A stretch of 64,000 nt of DNA from Leptospira langatensis (GCF_004770615.1 NZ_RQER01000008.1:20175-84174), one strand, 5' to 3'. Numbered from the stretch's first letter, positions 26,342-34,540 are shown. The notes: generated by a model from the letters alone, not told the origin. Translations and numbers: made by a program.

Positions 26342-27184
26342 ATGCGTAAAGTAGGTTTGATATTTGCAGGCGGTGGCGCAAAGGGAAGCTTTTCTGTGGG
26401 AGTAGCGAAAGCCTTTAAGGAAGCTGGCGTTAACGTAACTGTAGTTTCAGGGACTTCAGTTGGAGCAATTGTGGGTGGTTGCTTCGTTACCAATAAACTT
26501 TCCGAATTAGAGGCCGCTTTCGGTTTCTCCAAGGGAAAGGAATCGTTCTTCAAGAATTGGAAATTTCCTCGCCTCTTCCGAGCTTATAAAAAACGAGCTC
26601 TCTTTGATAACTCACCAATAGTGAAACTAGCGAGAACCATTCTTTCGGAAGATGACTTTAGGGGCTTAACTATCAAATTTGGTTGTGCCGCTACCAATAT
26701 CGAAACAGGTGACCTAGCAACTTTTTCTACGGAAACTTTGCCTGGTCAAATGATAGACGCCATCCTTGCGTCGGCCGCACTACCTCCAGCTTTTGTACCG
26801 GTAAGGATTCAAAATTCAACGTTCGTCGATGGTGGCTTACGCGAGGCAATCCCTGCGAAACTTGCCATCGACCTAGACCCTGCATGTGATGAGTATGTCA
26901 TCATCCTTCCAACGAAGGGGATGTTGGGAATTCCAGATAAGAAATTCGGCGATCTTTCAATGGGAGAATACGCCCTTCGACTTTTTGATATAATGTTCAG
27001 CCAAATTTATGAAGGGAATTTAAACACCGGCTTAAGCAAATATTGGGCGGAAGCTAAATTTAGAATCATCGAACCAGAATTCCAAATCGTCCATGACACA
27101 TTAGATTTTGATCCCGGTAGAGCGTTAGCATCGATTGAGGAAGGATACCGCCAAGGAAGAAAGTTCATTCTAAATCCTAGGTAG
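26342..27184 (+). CDS. patatin-like phospholipase
   Basis: The 280-aa protein has all patatin landmarks. GGGAKG at residues 10-15 is the oxyanion hole, GTSVG at 37-41 holds nucleophile Ser39, ASAALPPAF follows near 143-151, and DGG has Asp163 as catalytic acid. A good ribosome site (GAGGGAG) precedes the ATG. No signal peptide is seen, so it acts from the cytoplasm or virion. It is placed after the fibre genes and before the portal. It hydrolyses membrane lipid acyl esters in known members. Here it could aid lysis, entry or superinfection immunity. Confidence 0.85.
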   Translation: MRKVGLIFAGGGAKGSFSVGVAKAFKEAGVNVTVVSGTSVGAIVGGCFVTNKLSELEAAFGFSKGKESFFKNWKFPRLFRAYKKRALFDNSPIVKLARTILSEDDFRGLTIKFGCAATNIETGDLATFSTETLPGQMIDAILASAALPPAFVPVRIQNSTFVDGGLREAIPAKLAIDLDPACDEYVIILPTKGMLGIPDKKFGDLSMGEYALRLFDIMFSQIYEGNLNTGLSKYWAEAKFRIIEPEFQIVHDTLDFDPGRALASIEEGYRQGRKFILNPR

Positions 27185-27185
27185 C

Positions 27186-28787
27186 TCAAAGATCGAATAC
27201 TAAGTCAGAATCGACTTCCTGCGGTTGCTCTTCCACCGGAACCGGATCGTCGGCTTGAAAGGTATCTTGAGCTCCATTTCCCTGAGAGGAGTTTGCAATG
27301 ATTTGGTTGTAGACTTGCATAAACTGCGGGTTCAATAGCATCGCTCCAGCAAACTTATAATCTTCCTCGCTCCCCCCATATAATTCGGCCATTTTTTCGG
27401 ATAGCTTCGGTTCATCTCTTTTGATCCGAACTTCATCGACCAATTTTAAATACTGTACCTCATCCTTTTCTTTGGCCATCTTCTCTTTTTCATCTTCCGG
27501 ATCTTGGCCAGGAAAGAAAACGACGATACCGTGAAAATCCTCCCTGAATTCCCTTATCGTATTAAAGGTATGGGCGAAATATGAAAGTATCGATTTCTTT
27601 GCGCGTGTCATCGAATGAAGGCTCTTGTCCATTTGGTTCGCTTCGGATAAACTTTGGGAGCCGATCAACCGTAACCCAAGTTCGGCTTGGTCCATGCCGT
27701 GACTCATTAGTACAAAGGAAACCATCCATTGCATAAACTTTTCGTAGATGAGATCATTGGAAAGGTTCAATGGAGTCCATTTTACTTCGCCCGCGCTAGT
27801 GGCTAGGATTGGCACTTTGTGCGAATCGTCCTGTCCCGAGACCATTTCCTCCCATTGCATTTCCAGTGCGTCTAAAGAATCTGGGGATAGGTCGGCCTGA
27901 ACGGATAAGAAACCGGCAGGTGGCTGACGAGTAAATCTTGATCGGTTAAATCTGGTCGTATTAATTACTCCAGACATGTCCAGCATGCACGCCTCGAGCG
28001 GTGAAAATCCAAATCCACGCATGTTTACGTCGGACAAGTGATTCTTATGGGGCCACAGGATCTCGTCCGGCCCGAAAGTCTCCACTGGATTGTTATCTAC
28101 AATCTGAACGAATGCAATGGACTTATCACCCTTATAGCCTTTACGGGGATCCACGGGGTAAATTGTTGCCGGATCCAGATAACGCATTTCGATCAATTTC
28201 CCGAAAGCGTTCCTTACTAAATAGAAAGCGAGACCATCTATTGTAAGCGTGTCTCGGAGCATCATCTCGAAAACTGGGAAGAGATGATCTCTTCCGGACC
28301 AGTTCTCTACAAGATCGCCCATTTTTTCGAACCACTTCCCGCAGGCCTTCATCCGGGCAGCGGTTTCGTCGTCTATTTGTGAATCTTCATCTTCGGTCCT
28401 AAACCAAAGGCCTTCCTTCTTGGAAATATGAGCAAATTTATGAAGTTCATCAACCCGGTTTGTATGAATGGCGGAAATAAGGGATGTGCTGTAGGCCGCT
28501 AGCCTAAGTGTATCAGTAGGGATTCGACCTATTGGTCGAAGTAAAACACCATCCGCAATGTTTTGAACTTGGTTATATGTATAGGTGGGATTTTTTCTGC
28601 CTGCGACTTGATCCGAATTTACCATTCCGAAAAAAGATTTTGCCATTTGAAGTAAGCGCTGATTGACAAGTTCTCCTTTGACAACTCGTTCATCCAAAAT
28701 AGCACCATTCTTCGACGCGAGTCGCTCGCGCTTTGCTAAGTTCTTTTCATAATTTTTTCCACGCGGTCTTCCGCCAGTGCTTACCAT
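27186..28787 (-). CDS. portal protein
   Basis: The 533-aa protein has the layout of SPP1/HK97-type portals. The N-terminus is basic, and a central domain has YLDPATIYPVDP and GFGFSPLEACMLD (the GxSPLxA-like block). A long helical wing follows (FMQWMVSFVLMSHGMDQAEL), and the C-terminus is acidic. Its convergence with the patatin gene and its lone minus-strand location, about 30 kb from the terminase, are unusual. The portal ring occupies one capsid vertex, packs DNA with the terminase and docks the neck. Confidence 0.8.
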   Translation of the reverse strand: MVSTGGRPRGKNYEKNLAKRERLASKNGAILDERVVKGELVNQRLLQMAKSFFGMVNSDQVAGRKNPTYTYNQVQNIADGVLLRPIGRIPTDTLRLAAYSTSLISAIHTNRVDELHKFAHISKKEGLWFRTEDEDSQIDDETAARMKACGKWFEKMGDLVENWSGRDHLFPVFEMMLRDTLTIDGLAFYLVRNAFGKLIEMRYLDPATIYPVDPRKGYKGDKSIAFVQIVDNNPVETFGPDEILWPHKNHLSDVNMRGFGFSPLEACMLDMSGVINTTRFNRSRFTRQPPAGFLSVQADLSPDSLDALEMQWEEMVSGQDDSHKVPILATSAGEVKWTPLNLSNDLIYEKFMQWMVSFVLMSHGMDQAELGLRLIGSQSLSEANQMDKSLHSMTRAKKSILSYFAHTFNTIREFREDFHGIVVFFPGQDPEDEKEKMAKEKDEVQYLKLVDEVRIKRDEPKLSEKMAELYGGSEEDYKFAGAMLLNPQFMQVYNQIIANSSQGNGAQDTFQADDPVPVEEQPQEVDSDLVFDL

Positions 28788-28929
28788 CCGGTAATCATGA
28801 ATTTTTTTCTCTTATCGGAAGGGTTTTTCCGGGTTTTTCCAAAGGGAAAACCTGCATTCATTGAAAAAAATATCGGCTGAAGATCGATCTACCCTCTACC
28901 GATAAACAGCAAGGCTGTATTTTAAGTGG
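28788..28929. promoter_or_regulatory. divergent region between portal and head-completion genes
   Basis: A 142-base gap feeds the minus-strand portal and the plus-strand genes from 28930. It holds a tandem duplication of GGGTTTTTCC (28821-28840) followed by AAAGGGAAAACC, which can pair back with the second copy. Long A/T runs flank it. Two promoters are expected here. I cannot pick the boxes with confidence. Confidence 0.35.
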
Positions 28930-29247
28930 ATGAAATCGTTCTCTTTACAAGACCTGACTCGCGCCCAAATGTTGAATACCTTCGCTATCCCGAAGCCAAC
29001 GGACCCGCCTGATGCAATCTTTGAGCTCAAAGATAAGGAAAAATTTTATGTCATTACGGGGCTGGACGCGACTGGCGCTTGGACTATTTCCGGAAAAACA
29101 GGCAATAAGGACGAAAGCTTACGCGATTATGTTCGTTCTGGAAATGGCCCGATTCAGTTCTATCAACCGATAGGTCTTTCGGAAGTGATTTTTACCGGAG
29201 TGGATAAAGTCTTCGGGTACGATATTTTCGCGGTCACGACCCTATGA
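28930..29247 (+). CDS. hypothetical protein, 105 aa
   Basis: First gene of the plus-strand cassette, overlapping the next by four bases. The protein is beta-rich (FELKDKEKFYVITGLDATGA) without membrane segments. It may be a small head-completion or tail-terminator subunit. Not recognised by family. Confidence 0.5.
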   Translation: MKSFSLQDLTRAQMLNTFAIPKPTDPPDAIFELKDKEKFYVITGLDATGAWTISGKTGNKDESLRDYVRSGNGPIQFYQPIGLSEVIFTGVDKVFGYDIFAVTTL

Positions 29248-29723
29248 TGCAATCCAATCAGCGTTCCGGAGGAGCCCCACACCCGGGGTTAGTTGCCCAA
29301 AAGCGCCCTGATGCTCTCGGAAGAAATATTACTCACTGGGTAAAACCGGGGGATGTTGAAACGCCCCGAGAAAGGAAAGTTCTTCAGGCAAAGGAACAAC
29401 GAAACCGGATCCAACATACTACGGCACGGGATCCAAAAGTTGAAAAACAGATTCAAGAAATGACCGACCGTCATAAACAATTTGAGGAAGAGGCGAGGAA
29501 GCAACGTCGGACTTACGGCAGTGGTCCACAAGTTCCCAAGCCTGGTATGATAATGCGAGTCTACGCAAAGGGCAAAGTAAATGTCGGGGGCATGCTCGCT
29601 AAGATCAAAGAAATCGCTGAAGATGGAAAAACTGCAATTTGCGAGCTTACTTCGGGAAAGACTTATCCAATGCCTCTAGACCAATTACAATTCGCAAAGT
29701 CCTATTTAGACTCCTCCGATTAA
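29244..29723 (+). CDS. hypothetical basic protein with C-terminal SH3/KOW-like domain, 159 aa
   Basis: The N-terminal 90 residues are charged and probably coiled (DPKVEKQIQEMTDRHKQFEE). The C-terminal part (KGKVNVGGMLAKIKEI...ICELTSGKTYPMPL) reads like a small SH3 or KOW-type barrel. It overlaps the previous gene by four bases. It could be a head protein or a scaffold cofactor. Function unknown. Confidence 0.45.
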   Translation: MMQSNQRSGGAPHPGLVAQKRPDALGRNITHWVKPGDVETPRERKVLQAKEQRNRIQHTTARDPKVEKQIQEMTDRHKQFEEEARKQRRTYGSGPQVPKPGMIMRVYAKGKVNVGGMLAKIKEIAEDGKTAICELTSGKTYPMPLDQLQFAKSYLDSSD

Positions 29724-29748
29724 GTCTCGGCGTTTTAACGTTAAGCTC

Positions 29749-30696
29749 ATGTCAACGGGTTACGAAGGCGAATTAAATCGTCAGTTAGAGGATTTCAAAT
29801 ATCAGAATCTCGCTATCAAGGTGTATCCTGATAGAGATCCTAAGAAGAATAACGCTGGAAAAATCACGCCCGAGTGGGGTTGCCTCATTCACCCGGACGA
29901 AATCCGCCGAGTCTTGATGCTGGGAAACGAGAATATCGTAACCACTAAAGGAACCCAACTAGAAGACTTTCAGTTGAAAAATTGGATCGATATGACTGTC
30001 GAGGCCTTTCAACAAGCAATAGAATGGGATATCTATCCACGGCTCTGGCGCCATCGGCCGATGCCATCGGAAGATGGACGTTTCGATATATCCGCCAGTG
30101 GTGATATTGAAGATTATGCCGAATGGGATGATCTGTATGATTATAAGTCTACACAATCAAATTATTTCCAATTGCAATTAAGGCAAAAACCCCTTGCAAA
30201 GGTCCATAAGTGGACGTTGGCTTTCCCTTGGGTTGGCGGTCGGGGAATCGATTTAATGGATAACATGATTCCAAAATTTAGGAATGGGATCCTACGTGCT
30301 GTTTTTGTTCGTGTTCCTGGGGCGGCCCTAGGCCAGCCAACTATGGGTCTCCAAGCCTGGCGAACGATGCAGGCCGGAGGTTCTTATCCGGGGGCATATC
30401 AGGTTGATTACACGACTGGTTACGATCATGCAAATCGTGTTCCAAGAGAACTAAAAGAAGTTATCATTGATTTATTCCTCATTAGCCTGCTGTCATCTTA
30501 TGGCGAGGGAATTATCGGAGGGATTTCAAGCTATTCCACTTCTGTCGGTGTAATTAACGAATCCCTAAACACAACAATGTCCGCAGAAAATGCCTTTTTT
30601 GGTGCCAGGATCAAACAATTGAATGAAAAATGTAAGGCCTGGTGGAAAAATAATAAACATAGATATACGCAAGTAAAACTGCGTTCTCTGGGTTAA
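29749..30696 (+). CDS. head-tail adaptor candidate, 315 aa
   Basis: The protein has a helical first third (VEAFQQAIEWDIYPRLWRHR), a middle domain with several aromatic residues, and a C-terminal DYTTGYDHANRVPRELKEVI block. The PxELKEVI helix near the end resembles gp6/gp16-type connector proteins that bind the portal. The gene is in the head-completion cassette, next to the portal. Moderate to low certainty. Confidence 0.45.
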   Translation: MSTGYEGELNRQLEDFKYQNLAIKVYPDRDPKKNNAGKITPEWGCLIHPDEIRRVLMLGNENIVTTKGTQLEDFQLKNWIDMTVEAFQQAIEWDIYPRLWRHRPMPSEDGRFDISASGDIEDYAEWDDLYDYKSTQSNYFQLQLRQKPLAKVHKWTLAFPWVGGRGIDLMDNMIPKFRNGILRAVFVRVPGAALGQPTMGLQAWRTMQAGGSYPGAYQVDYTTGYDHANRVPRELKEVIIDLFLISLLSSYGEGIIGGISSYSTSVGVINESLNTTMSAENAFFGARIKQLNEKCKAWWKNNKHRYTQVKLRSLG

Positions 30697-30699
30697 GTC

Positions 30700-31236
30700 A
30701 TGCCGGAGGAACAGGCAAAGGATGTAGAAACGTATTTCGGCCTCATTGCGTCCGCGATTTTAGCGCTGGCTCCATTATTGAGAGCCATTCTTAAAAAACT
30801 CAAGCAGTGGAATGAGAAGAGAAAAAGGGAACAATTAGATAACGAACTCCCCATTACCAGTCCTTACATCGATTCGATTGAAGAAATTACGCGTCTGGAA
30901 GTAAGATTTGACCGCCAATTCACTCCCCATTCCGCAGATTCCCTTCTTTCTGCTTTAGTAAAAACCTTTCATATCGCGAAGATGAGGAAGGTAGAGTCCC
31001 TAAAAATTGATTTCGCCCATTACGGCACGATCAATGCAACGGGCCAATCGGTCATTTTTAGATTTGTCGATTACATTGCGGAACAAAACGGCCTCCGGGT
31101 TGTTATGCGTTTCCCGGCGGACTCACCCGATGCCGCGAAGTTGTATTCGAGCTTACAAAAGTATCGATCCGGAAAGTCATCTGGACAGATCGAATTTTAT
31201 CTACATGATTATTCGGAGCTATTAAAGCACCACTGA
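30700..31236 (+). CDS. membrane-anchored protein with STAS-like domain, 178 aa
   Basis: Residues about 12-32 form one transmembrane helix (FGLIASAILALAPLLRAILK), then a basic stretch. A beta-alpha domain follows: ITRLEVRFDRQFTPHSADSL, then LKIDFAHYGTINATGQSVIF, with the look of a STAS (anti-sigma antagonist) fold. The gene is the first of the block that leads into the lysis genes. It might anchor or regulate the lysis machinery or be a moron. The fold call is tentative. Confidence 0.4.
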   Translation: MPEEQAKDVETYFGLIASAILALAPLLRAILKKLKQWNEKRKREQLDNELPITSPYIDSIEEITRLEVRFDRQFTPHSADSLLSALVKTFHIAKMRKVESLKIDFAHYGTINATGQSVIFRFVDYIAEQNGLRVVMRFPADSPDAAKLYSSLQKYRSGKSSGQIEFYLHDYSELLKHH

Positions 31237-31281
31237 TCCCCATTTCTTCTCCGATTTTCCATAAAAGTAGAAACTACGGTT

Positions 31282-31926
31282 ATGGAATTACAGAAATTCG
31301 TAGCCGAATTAAAAAACGAAACTCACCAGCTTTACGGGGTTCGTTTTGATTTGGAGGAAGTCCTCATTGGCGTCCGAGGGATTTCAATTTCCGATGGAAC
31401 AGTTTCTTCAAACGACGACGCGTTTGATCGCTTTAATGACATTCTTTTCAATATTTACGAAGATTCATTCGGTTATCGAATAGTCACGATGGATCCGGGT
31501 AAGGTTTCGCCAGAAACTTTGCAAAAATATGGGGTCATTGGAGGGGAGGCGAGGACCGAGCCCCAGTTGACCCGGGTGAGGTCCGGCGATCATCGAGGCA
31601 AACCCGCAATCATACAGGCAAGCCAGGTTCTTGTTAGAAGGGATGGGAACGGCGATCTCATTTGGGATGAGAAGGATAAAACCTACAAGGGATGGTTCGG
31701 TGTAGATATTCATGCCCAGGGTATGGAGAAGGACTACGTTGGCGTTTCCTCGCTAGCCTGTACGGTTACGAAAGCTACCTGGAAAGATCGGGAATGGTTA
31801 GACTTTTATAAGGCGTTTCTCATGGCAGAAGCTGCGGCAAAAGCAAAAAACCCAAAATTTCAAGGAATTCCGTACGCAATCCATAATCAAGATTTGGCTT
31901 TGAAAATATTAGGAGAAGTAAAATGA
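31282..31926 (+). CDS. endolysin candidate, YkuD/L,D-transpeptidase-like
   Basis: The 214-aa protein has blocks typical of YkuD-like phage peptidoglycan enzymes: YRIVTMDPGK, then an RRDGNGDL strand, then GVDIHAQGMEKDYVGVSSLAC. His in VDIH and Cys in VSSLAC, spaced about 17 residues, correspond to the catalytic His and SxGC Cys of the family, although the Gly is Ala here. No signal peptide is seen, so a holin would be needed. It overlaps the next gene, a two-TM protein, by four bases. The family match is by eye. Confidence 0.5.
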   Translation: MELQKFVAELKNETHQLYGVRFDLEEVLIGVRGISISDGTVSSNDDAFDRFNDILFNIYEDSFGYRIVTMDPGKVSPETLQKYGVIGGEARTEPQLTRVRSGDHRGKPAIIQASQVLVRRDGNGDLIWDEKDKTYKGWFGVDIHAQGMEKDYVGVSSLACTVTKATWKDREWLDFYKAFLMAEAAAKAKNPKFQGIPYAIHNQDLALKILGEVK

Positions 31927-32282
31927 AAAAGCCCAGAAAGGCTATCGAAATCCTGCAAGTCGATCCTACCTGCGAAGAAGCGAAATCGCTCGAAAAGGAT
32001 TTAGAGCACTCTATCGTTGTAGATAAAAATCCTTGGCGCTCATCTAACCAGGCCTTCCTTTTCGGGGCTGTCACCATATTGTTAGGTCTGTTCATCGTTC
32101 ATTACTGGCCGGAGATGGTTATTGCCGAGGGCTTCGGAGCAATCCGCCTTGGGCCATCTTTGATTATTCTCGGAACTTTTATTTCTGGATGGTTCAAAAT
32201 CGGCGAGATGGTAAAGGGTTTTGGCGAGATTCTTCCCAAGATTTCAGACCTTATCCAAAAGTTGAGAGGAGGGGGAGGCTAA
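31923..32282 (+). CDS. holin candidate, two-TM membrane protein, 119 aa
   Basis: Two hydrophobic helices lie near residues 45-62 (AFLFGAVTILLGLFIVHYW) and 74-92 (AIRLGPSLIILGTFISGWF). A charged N-terminus precedes them and a short amphipathic C-terminus (MVKGFGEILPKISDLIQKL) follows. It is coupled to the endolysin candidate before it (4-bp overlap) and to the small lipoprotein after it (taATG). Size, topology and place fit a class II-like holin. Confidence 0.55.
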   Translation: MKKPRKAIEILQVDPTCEEAKSLEKDLEHSIVVDKNPWRSSNQAFLFGAVTILLGLFIVHYWPEMVIAEGFGAIRLGPSLIILGTFISGWFKIGEMVKGFGEILPKISDLIQKLRGGGG

Positions 32283-32416
32283 TGAAATGGTTATGGTACT
32301 TACTTTTTTGCATCTCGATTTCCTTTCTCAAATGCAATACTAAAGAAAACTCCGACATTGATCTCCAACATTGGCGGATTTGTGTCGCAAACGATGGAGA
32401 TTCCAATGAACTTTGA
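32282..32416 (+). CDS. very small lipoprotein, 44 aa (o-spanin-like)
   Basis: The ATG at 32282 overlaps the holin stop by one base. The peptide is MKWLWYLLFCISISFLKC plus 26 hydrophilic residues, so Cys18 closes a lipobox-like end. Small outer-membrane lipoproteins of this size serve as o-spanins in diderm hosts. The last bases overlap the next gene. No i-spanin with a clear coiled coil is adjacent, so the role is open. Confidence 0.45.
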   Translation: MKWLWYLLFCISISFLKCNTKENSDIDLQHWRICVANDGDSNEL

Positions 32417-32594
32417 TCCTAATCCCTCTCTTTCGGCAGTAAAGAACTTCGTTAGTCAAAATAAGACTCTCGTCATTGTTCTTGGGATCGCTCTGCTTTC
32501 TTATATTGCAGGTCGCATTCACGCCACTCATAATAATGCGATCGAATGCGATTCGAACGGGATCATTATTGATCCAATTAATTTTGGCAAGTAA
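32406..32594 (+). CDS. single-TM small protein, 62 aa
   Basis: The ATG at 32406 has a GGAG six bases upstream and overlaps the lipoprotein gene by 11 bases. One transmembrane helix is present (TLVIVLGIALLSYIAGRIH), with a cytoplasmic N-terminus of about 20 residues and a C-terminus of about 20 residues. It could be a second holin, an antiholin or an i-spanin stub. The position in the lysis cassette is the only evidence. Confidence 0.45.
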   Translation: MNFDPNPSLSAVKNFVSQNKTLVIVLGIALLSYIAGRIHATHNNAIECDSNGIIIDPINFGK

Positions 32595-32598
32595 CCCC

Positions 32599-32958
32599 GT
32601 GAAAGCTCAGTTTTATCTTCACCTCATATTCGCCCCTCTGCTTTTACTCTTACTTCAATGCGGGAGTATCCCAGTAAAACCGGCTCCTTTGGAGCCAAAG
32701 AAATATTGCAAAGAACCGATTTATCTTCCGATGGCCATTCCTGATACCAAATCGGTAAGTGCGAGAGGCGTCCGCGAAATAGAGAAGAACAATAGAGAAT
32801 GTCTAAACTACATTCAAGGTGTCGCGATCGAAAACACGAGGGCCGCTGTAGAAAATCAGCCCAATTCCACCGCTGATAATATCCGAATCTTCAGCTATGG
32901 CGCACTCTTCGTAGCAATCCTCGAACTGATTTTAAAATTAGTCATAGTGGCCGCCTAA
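32599..32958 (+). CDS. u-spanin candidate: lipoprotein with C-terminal TM, 119 aa
   Basis: Read from GTG at 32599, the product begins MKAQFYLHLIFAPLLLLLLQ followed by Cys21 (a lipobox). About 75 mostly polar residues follow, and it ends in a C-terminal transmembrane helix near residues 97-119 (SYGALFVAILELILKLVIVA). A lipid anchor at one end and an inner-membrane helix at the other is the defining topology of unimolecular spanins such as T1 gp11, which fuse outer and inner membrane at the end of lysis. It follows the other lysis candidates. Longer upstream readings lack a ribosome site and cross the previous gene. Confidence 0.55.
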   Translation: MKAQFYLHLIFAPLLLLLLQCGSIPVKPAPLEPKKYCKEPIYLPMAIPDTKSVSARGVREIEKNNRECLNYIQGVAIENTRAAVENQPNSTADNIRIFSYGALFVAILELILKLVIVAA

Positions 32959-33380
32959 AAAATCTGATCGAATTTCAGCTCCGGAAAAACATGCTTTATC
33001 CTTCCTAATGTTGAAAGGGAAGGATTGGCATGCGCCGGTGATTCAAGTCGCTGATAATTGTATAGATGTTTCATGCCGATCAGAACGGCGGCCTGTTGTT
33101 GACTTAATTTTCTTTTTACACGAATAGAACGAAGAAGAAGCGCAAAGCCTATATTAGGGTCAACGGGGACTTTTATCGTTCCCCTCGGCCCCTTCGCCAA
33201 AGGAAACAAGTTACTATTATTCTTTGAATTATTAATTAGAAATTCTTTTAAAATAGAACTCAAATTTTCCAGCAGATCCTCTCTCGATAGATTGGAAGCT
33301 TTGCAAAGCGGTTGTTCAACGCACGTTGCAACAAAGTTATCAGCAATCTTCTCCACTTTGAAATGAAATTGAATCGGCAT
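32955..33380 (-). CDS. HicB-like domain with XRE HTH, orphan regulator, 141 aa
   Basis: The N-terminal 50 residues have the HicB-type RNase-H-like partial fold (FHFKVEKIADNFVATCVEQP). The C-terminal half has an XRE HTH (RKLSQQQAAVLIGMKHLYNY). No HicA-like toxin gene is visible on either side, so it is an orphan HicB or a repurposed regulator. It runs opposite to the lysis cassette and overlaps the u-spanin stop by four bases. Its upstream DNA is shared with the divergent nuclease gene. Confidence 0.55.
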   Translation of the reverse strand: MPIQFHFKVEKIADNFVATCVEQPLCKASNLSREDLLENLSSILKEFLINNSKNNSNLFPLAKGPRGTIKVPVDPNIGFALLLRSIRVKRKLSQQQAAVLIGMKHLYNYQRLESPAHANPSLSTLGRIKHVFPELKFDQIF

Positions 33381-33502
33381 TTTTCCATTTTCAGTTCGTA
33401 GCGATGTGATCCCAAACCTTTTCCCGCTTCAGGAAAAAAAGTGGAAAGAAATTCCGAAAATGCTTGTTCTAACATTGTTCCTGTGGTGTCCATAGGGCAA
33501 AA

Positions 33503-34048
33503 ATGCAAAAAAATCATGTTTTTTCAATATTTCGAAGGGTTCCCTCTTTTGATGTTGGGCCGTTCTTTCTTATAGTAGTTGCGATCGCTTTCGTTATCAC
33601 AACCGACCTAAGGGCCGAAACCGTAATAGGGGAGGTGGTTCGCGTCCTAGATGGGGACACCATCATAGTCGCAAGGGAGCAAGAACGAATCGTTATTCGC
33701 CTTTCAGATATCGATTGTCCGGAGAAAGATCAAGAGTTCGGCAGAGAAGCGAAGGAGGCAATTTCAGGATTCGTAATGCACAAGAATGTTTCAGTGCTAA
33801 TACGGGGAAAAGATCGCTATGGTCGAACAATCGGAACCGTTTATCTCTCGGGTGACAATATTAACTTTCGGATGATAGAAAGCGGTTTCGCCTGGTGGTT
33901 CTATAAGTATTCCCGCGATGAATTATACAGAGATGCAGAAATACTCGCCAGAAAACAAAATAGAGGATTATGGTTGAATCCCTCCCCCTTGCCTCCATGG
34001 GAATTTCGAAAACTTAAGACCTTGAGGAAAAAATCTAATGAGACATAG
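33503..34048 (+). CDS. secreted thermonuclease (SNase-like)
   Basis: The 181-aa protein has an N-terminal signal/TM (FFLIVVAIAFVITTDLRA, likely cleavage after Ala). The SNase core follows: VVRVLDGDTIIV, VIRLSDIDCPEKDQEFGREA, then RGKDRYGRTIGTVYL. The Asp of DGDT, the Arg/Glu set around the second block and Arg of YGRTIG fit the catalytic groups. Exported by the lysogen, it would cut DNA or RNA outside the cytoplasm. It may scavenge nucleotides, clear extracellular DNA or hamper competing phage. Confidence 0.8.
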   Translation: MQKNHVFSIFRRVPSFDVGPFFLIVVAIAFVITTDLRAETVIGEVVRVLDGDTIIVAREQERIVIRLSDIDCPEKDQEFGREAKEAISGFVMHKNVSVLIRGKDRYGRTIGTVYLSGDNINFRMIESGFAWWFYKYSRDELYRDAEILARKQNRGLWLNPSPLPPWEFRKLKTLRKKSNET

Positions 34049-34201
34049 GATGCATTATCGGAAGTGGGACGAGCGGCCCTCAAAGGGGAGCTCCAATGAG
34101 ACCAGTAACGTTCAAGTCTAAATTGCTAAGCGTAATCTTATCATACTTGGACTCTGAGTAAAATACAGAGCATTGATTATTCGATTAAAGGGAGTCTCTA
34201 C

Positions 34202-34540
34202 TTACGTAAGACCGGGATTATCATGCCAGAGCTCGACCCAGGCGAACTGGTTATCTTTACCAGGTATTTCCACCGGATACGCACGAGGAATGTCTAAAAG
34301 GACTTTCCCTGCGCAATCTCGAATTACGATGTGCAGAAATTTACTCGGCTCAGTTACTTCTTTCTTAACCATGCCTTCAGGAAGGTCTATATTCCATAGA
34401 CGATAGATTGGAGCTAGTTGCCTTCCTCCAACAGAGAGGCTGATTCGCTTGCGGTCAATGTCAAAAACATGCGTAATTAAGGAGAATTTATTTACCTCAT
34501 TATCCAGGTAAATTTCTAGTTCATACGGATGGTAATTCAC
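34202..34540 (-). CDS. hypothetical protein, 112 aa
   Basis: Minus-strand open frame starting with GTG, no clear ribosome site, beta-rich (LEIYLDNEVNKFSLITHVFD). It is the last gene of the minus-strand cassette that begins at 35940. No domain recognised; confidence is limited by the weak start. Confidence 0.45.
   Translation of the reverse strand: MNYHPYELEIYLDNEVNKFSLITHVFDIDRKRISLSVGGRQLAPIYRLWNIDLPEGMVKKEVTEPSKFLHIVIRDCAGKVLLDIPRAYPVEIPGKDNQFAWVELWHDNPGLT

Noticed and set aside
32476..32598. Upstream extension of the u-spanin candidate from 32476
   Set aside because: The extension has no ribosome site and lies inside the single-TM gene; the GTG at 32599 yields a proper lipoprotein signal.
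33260..33517. Minus-strand ORF upstream of the HicB-like gene as a possible HicA toxin
   Set aside because: It overlaps the HicB-like start by over 100 bases in another frame and lacks HicA features; no ribosome site.
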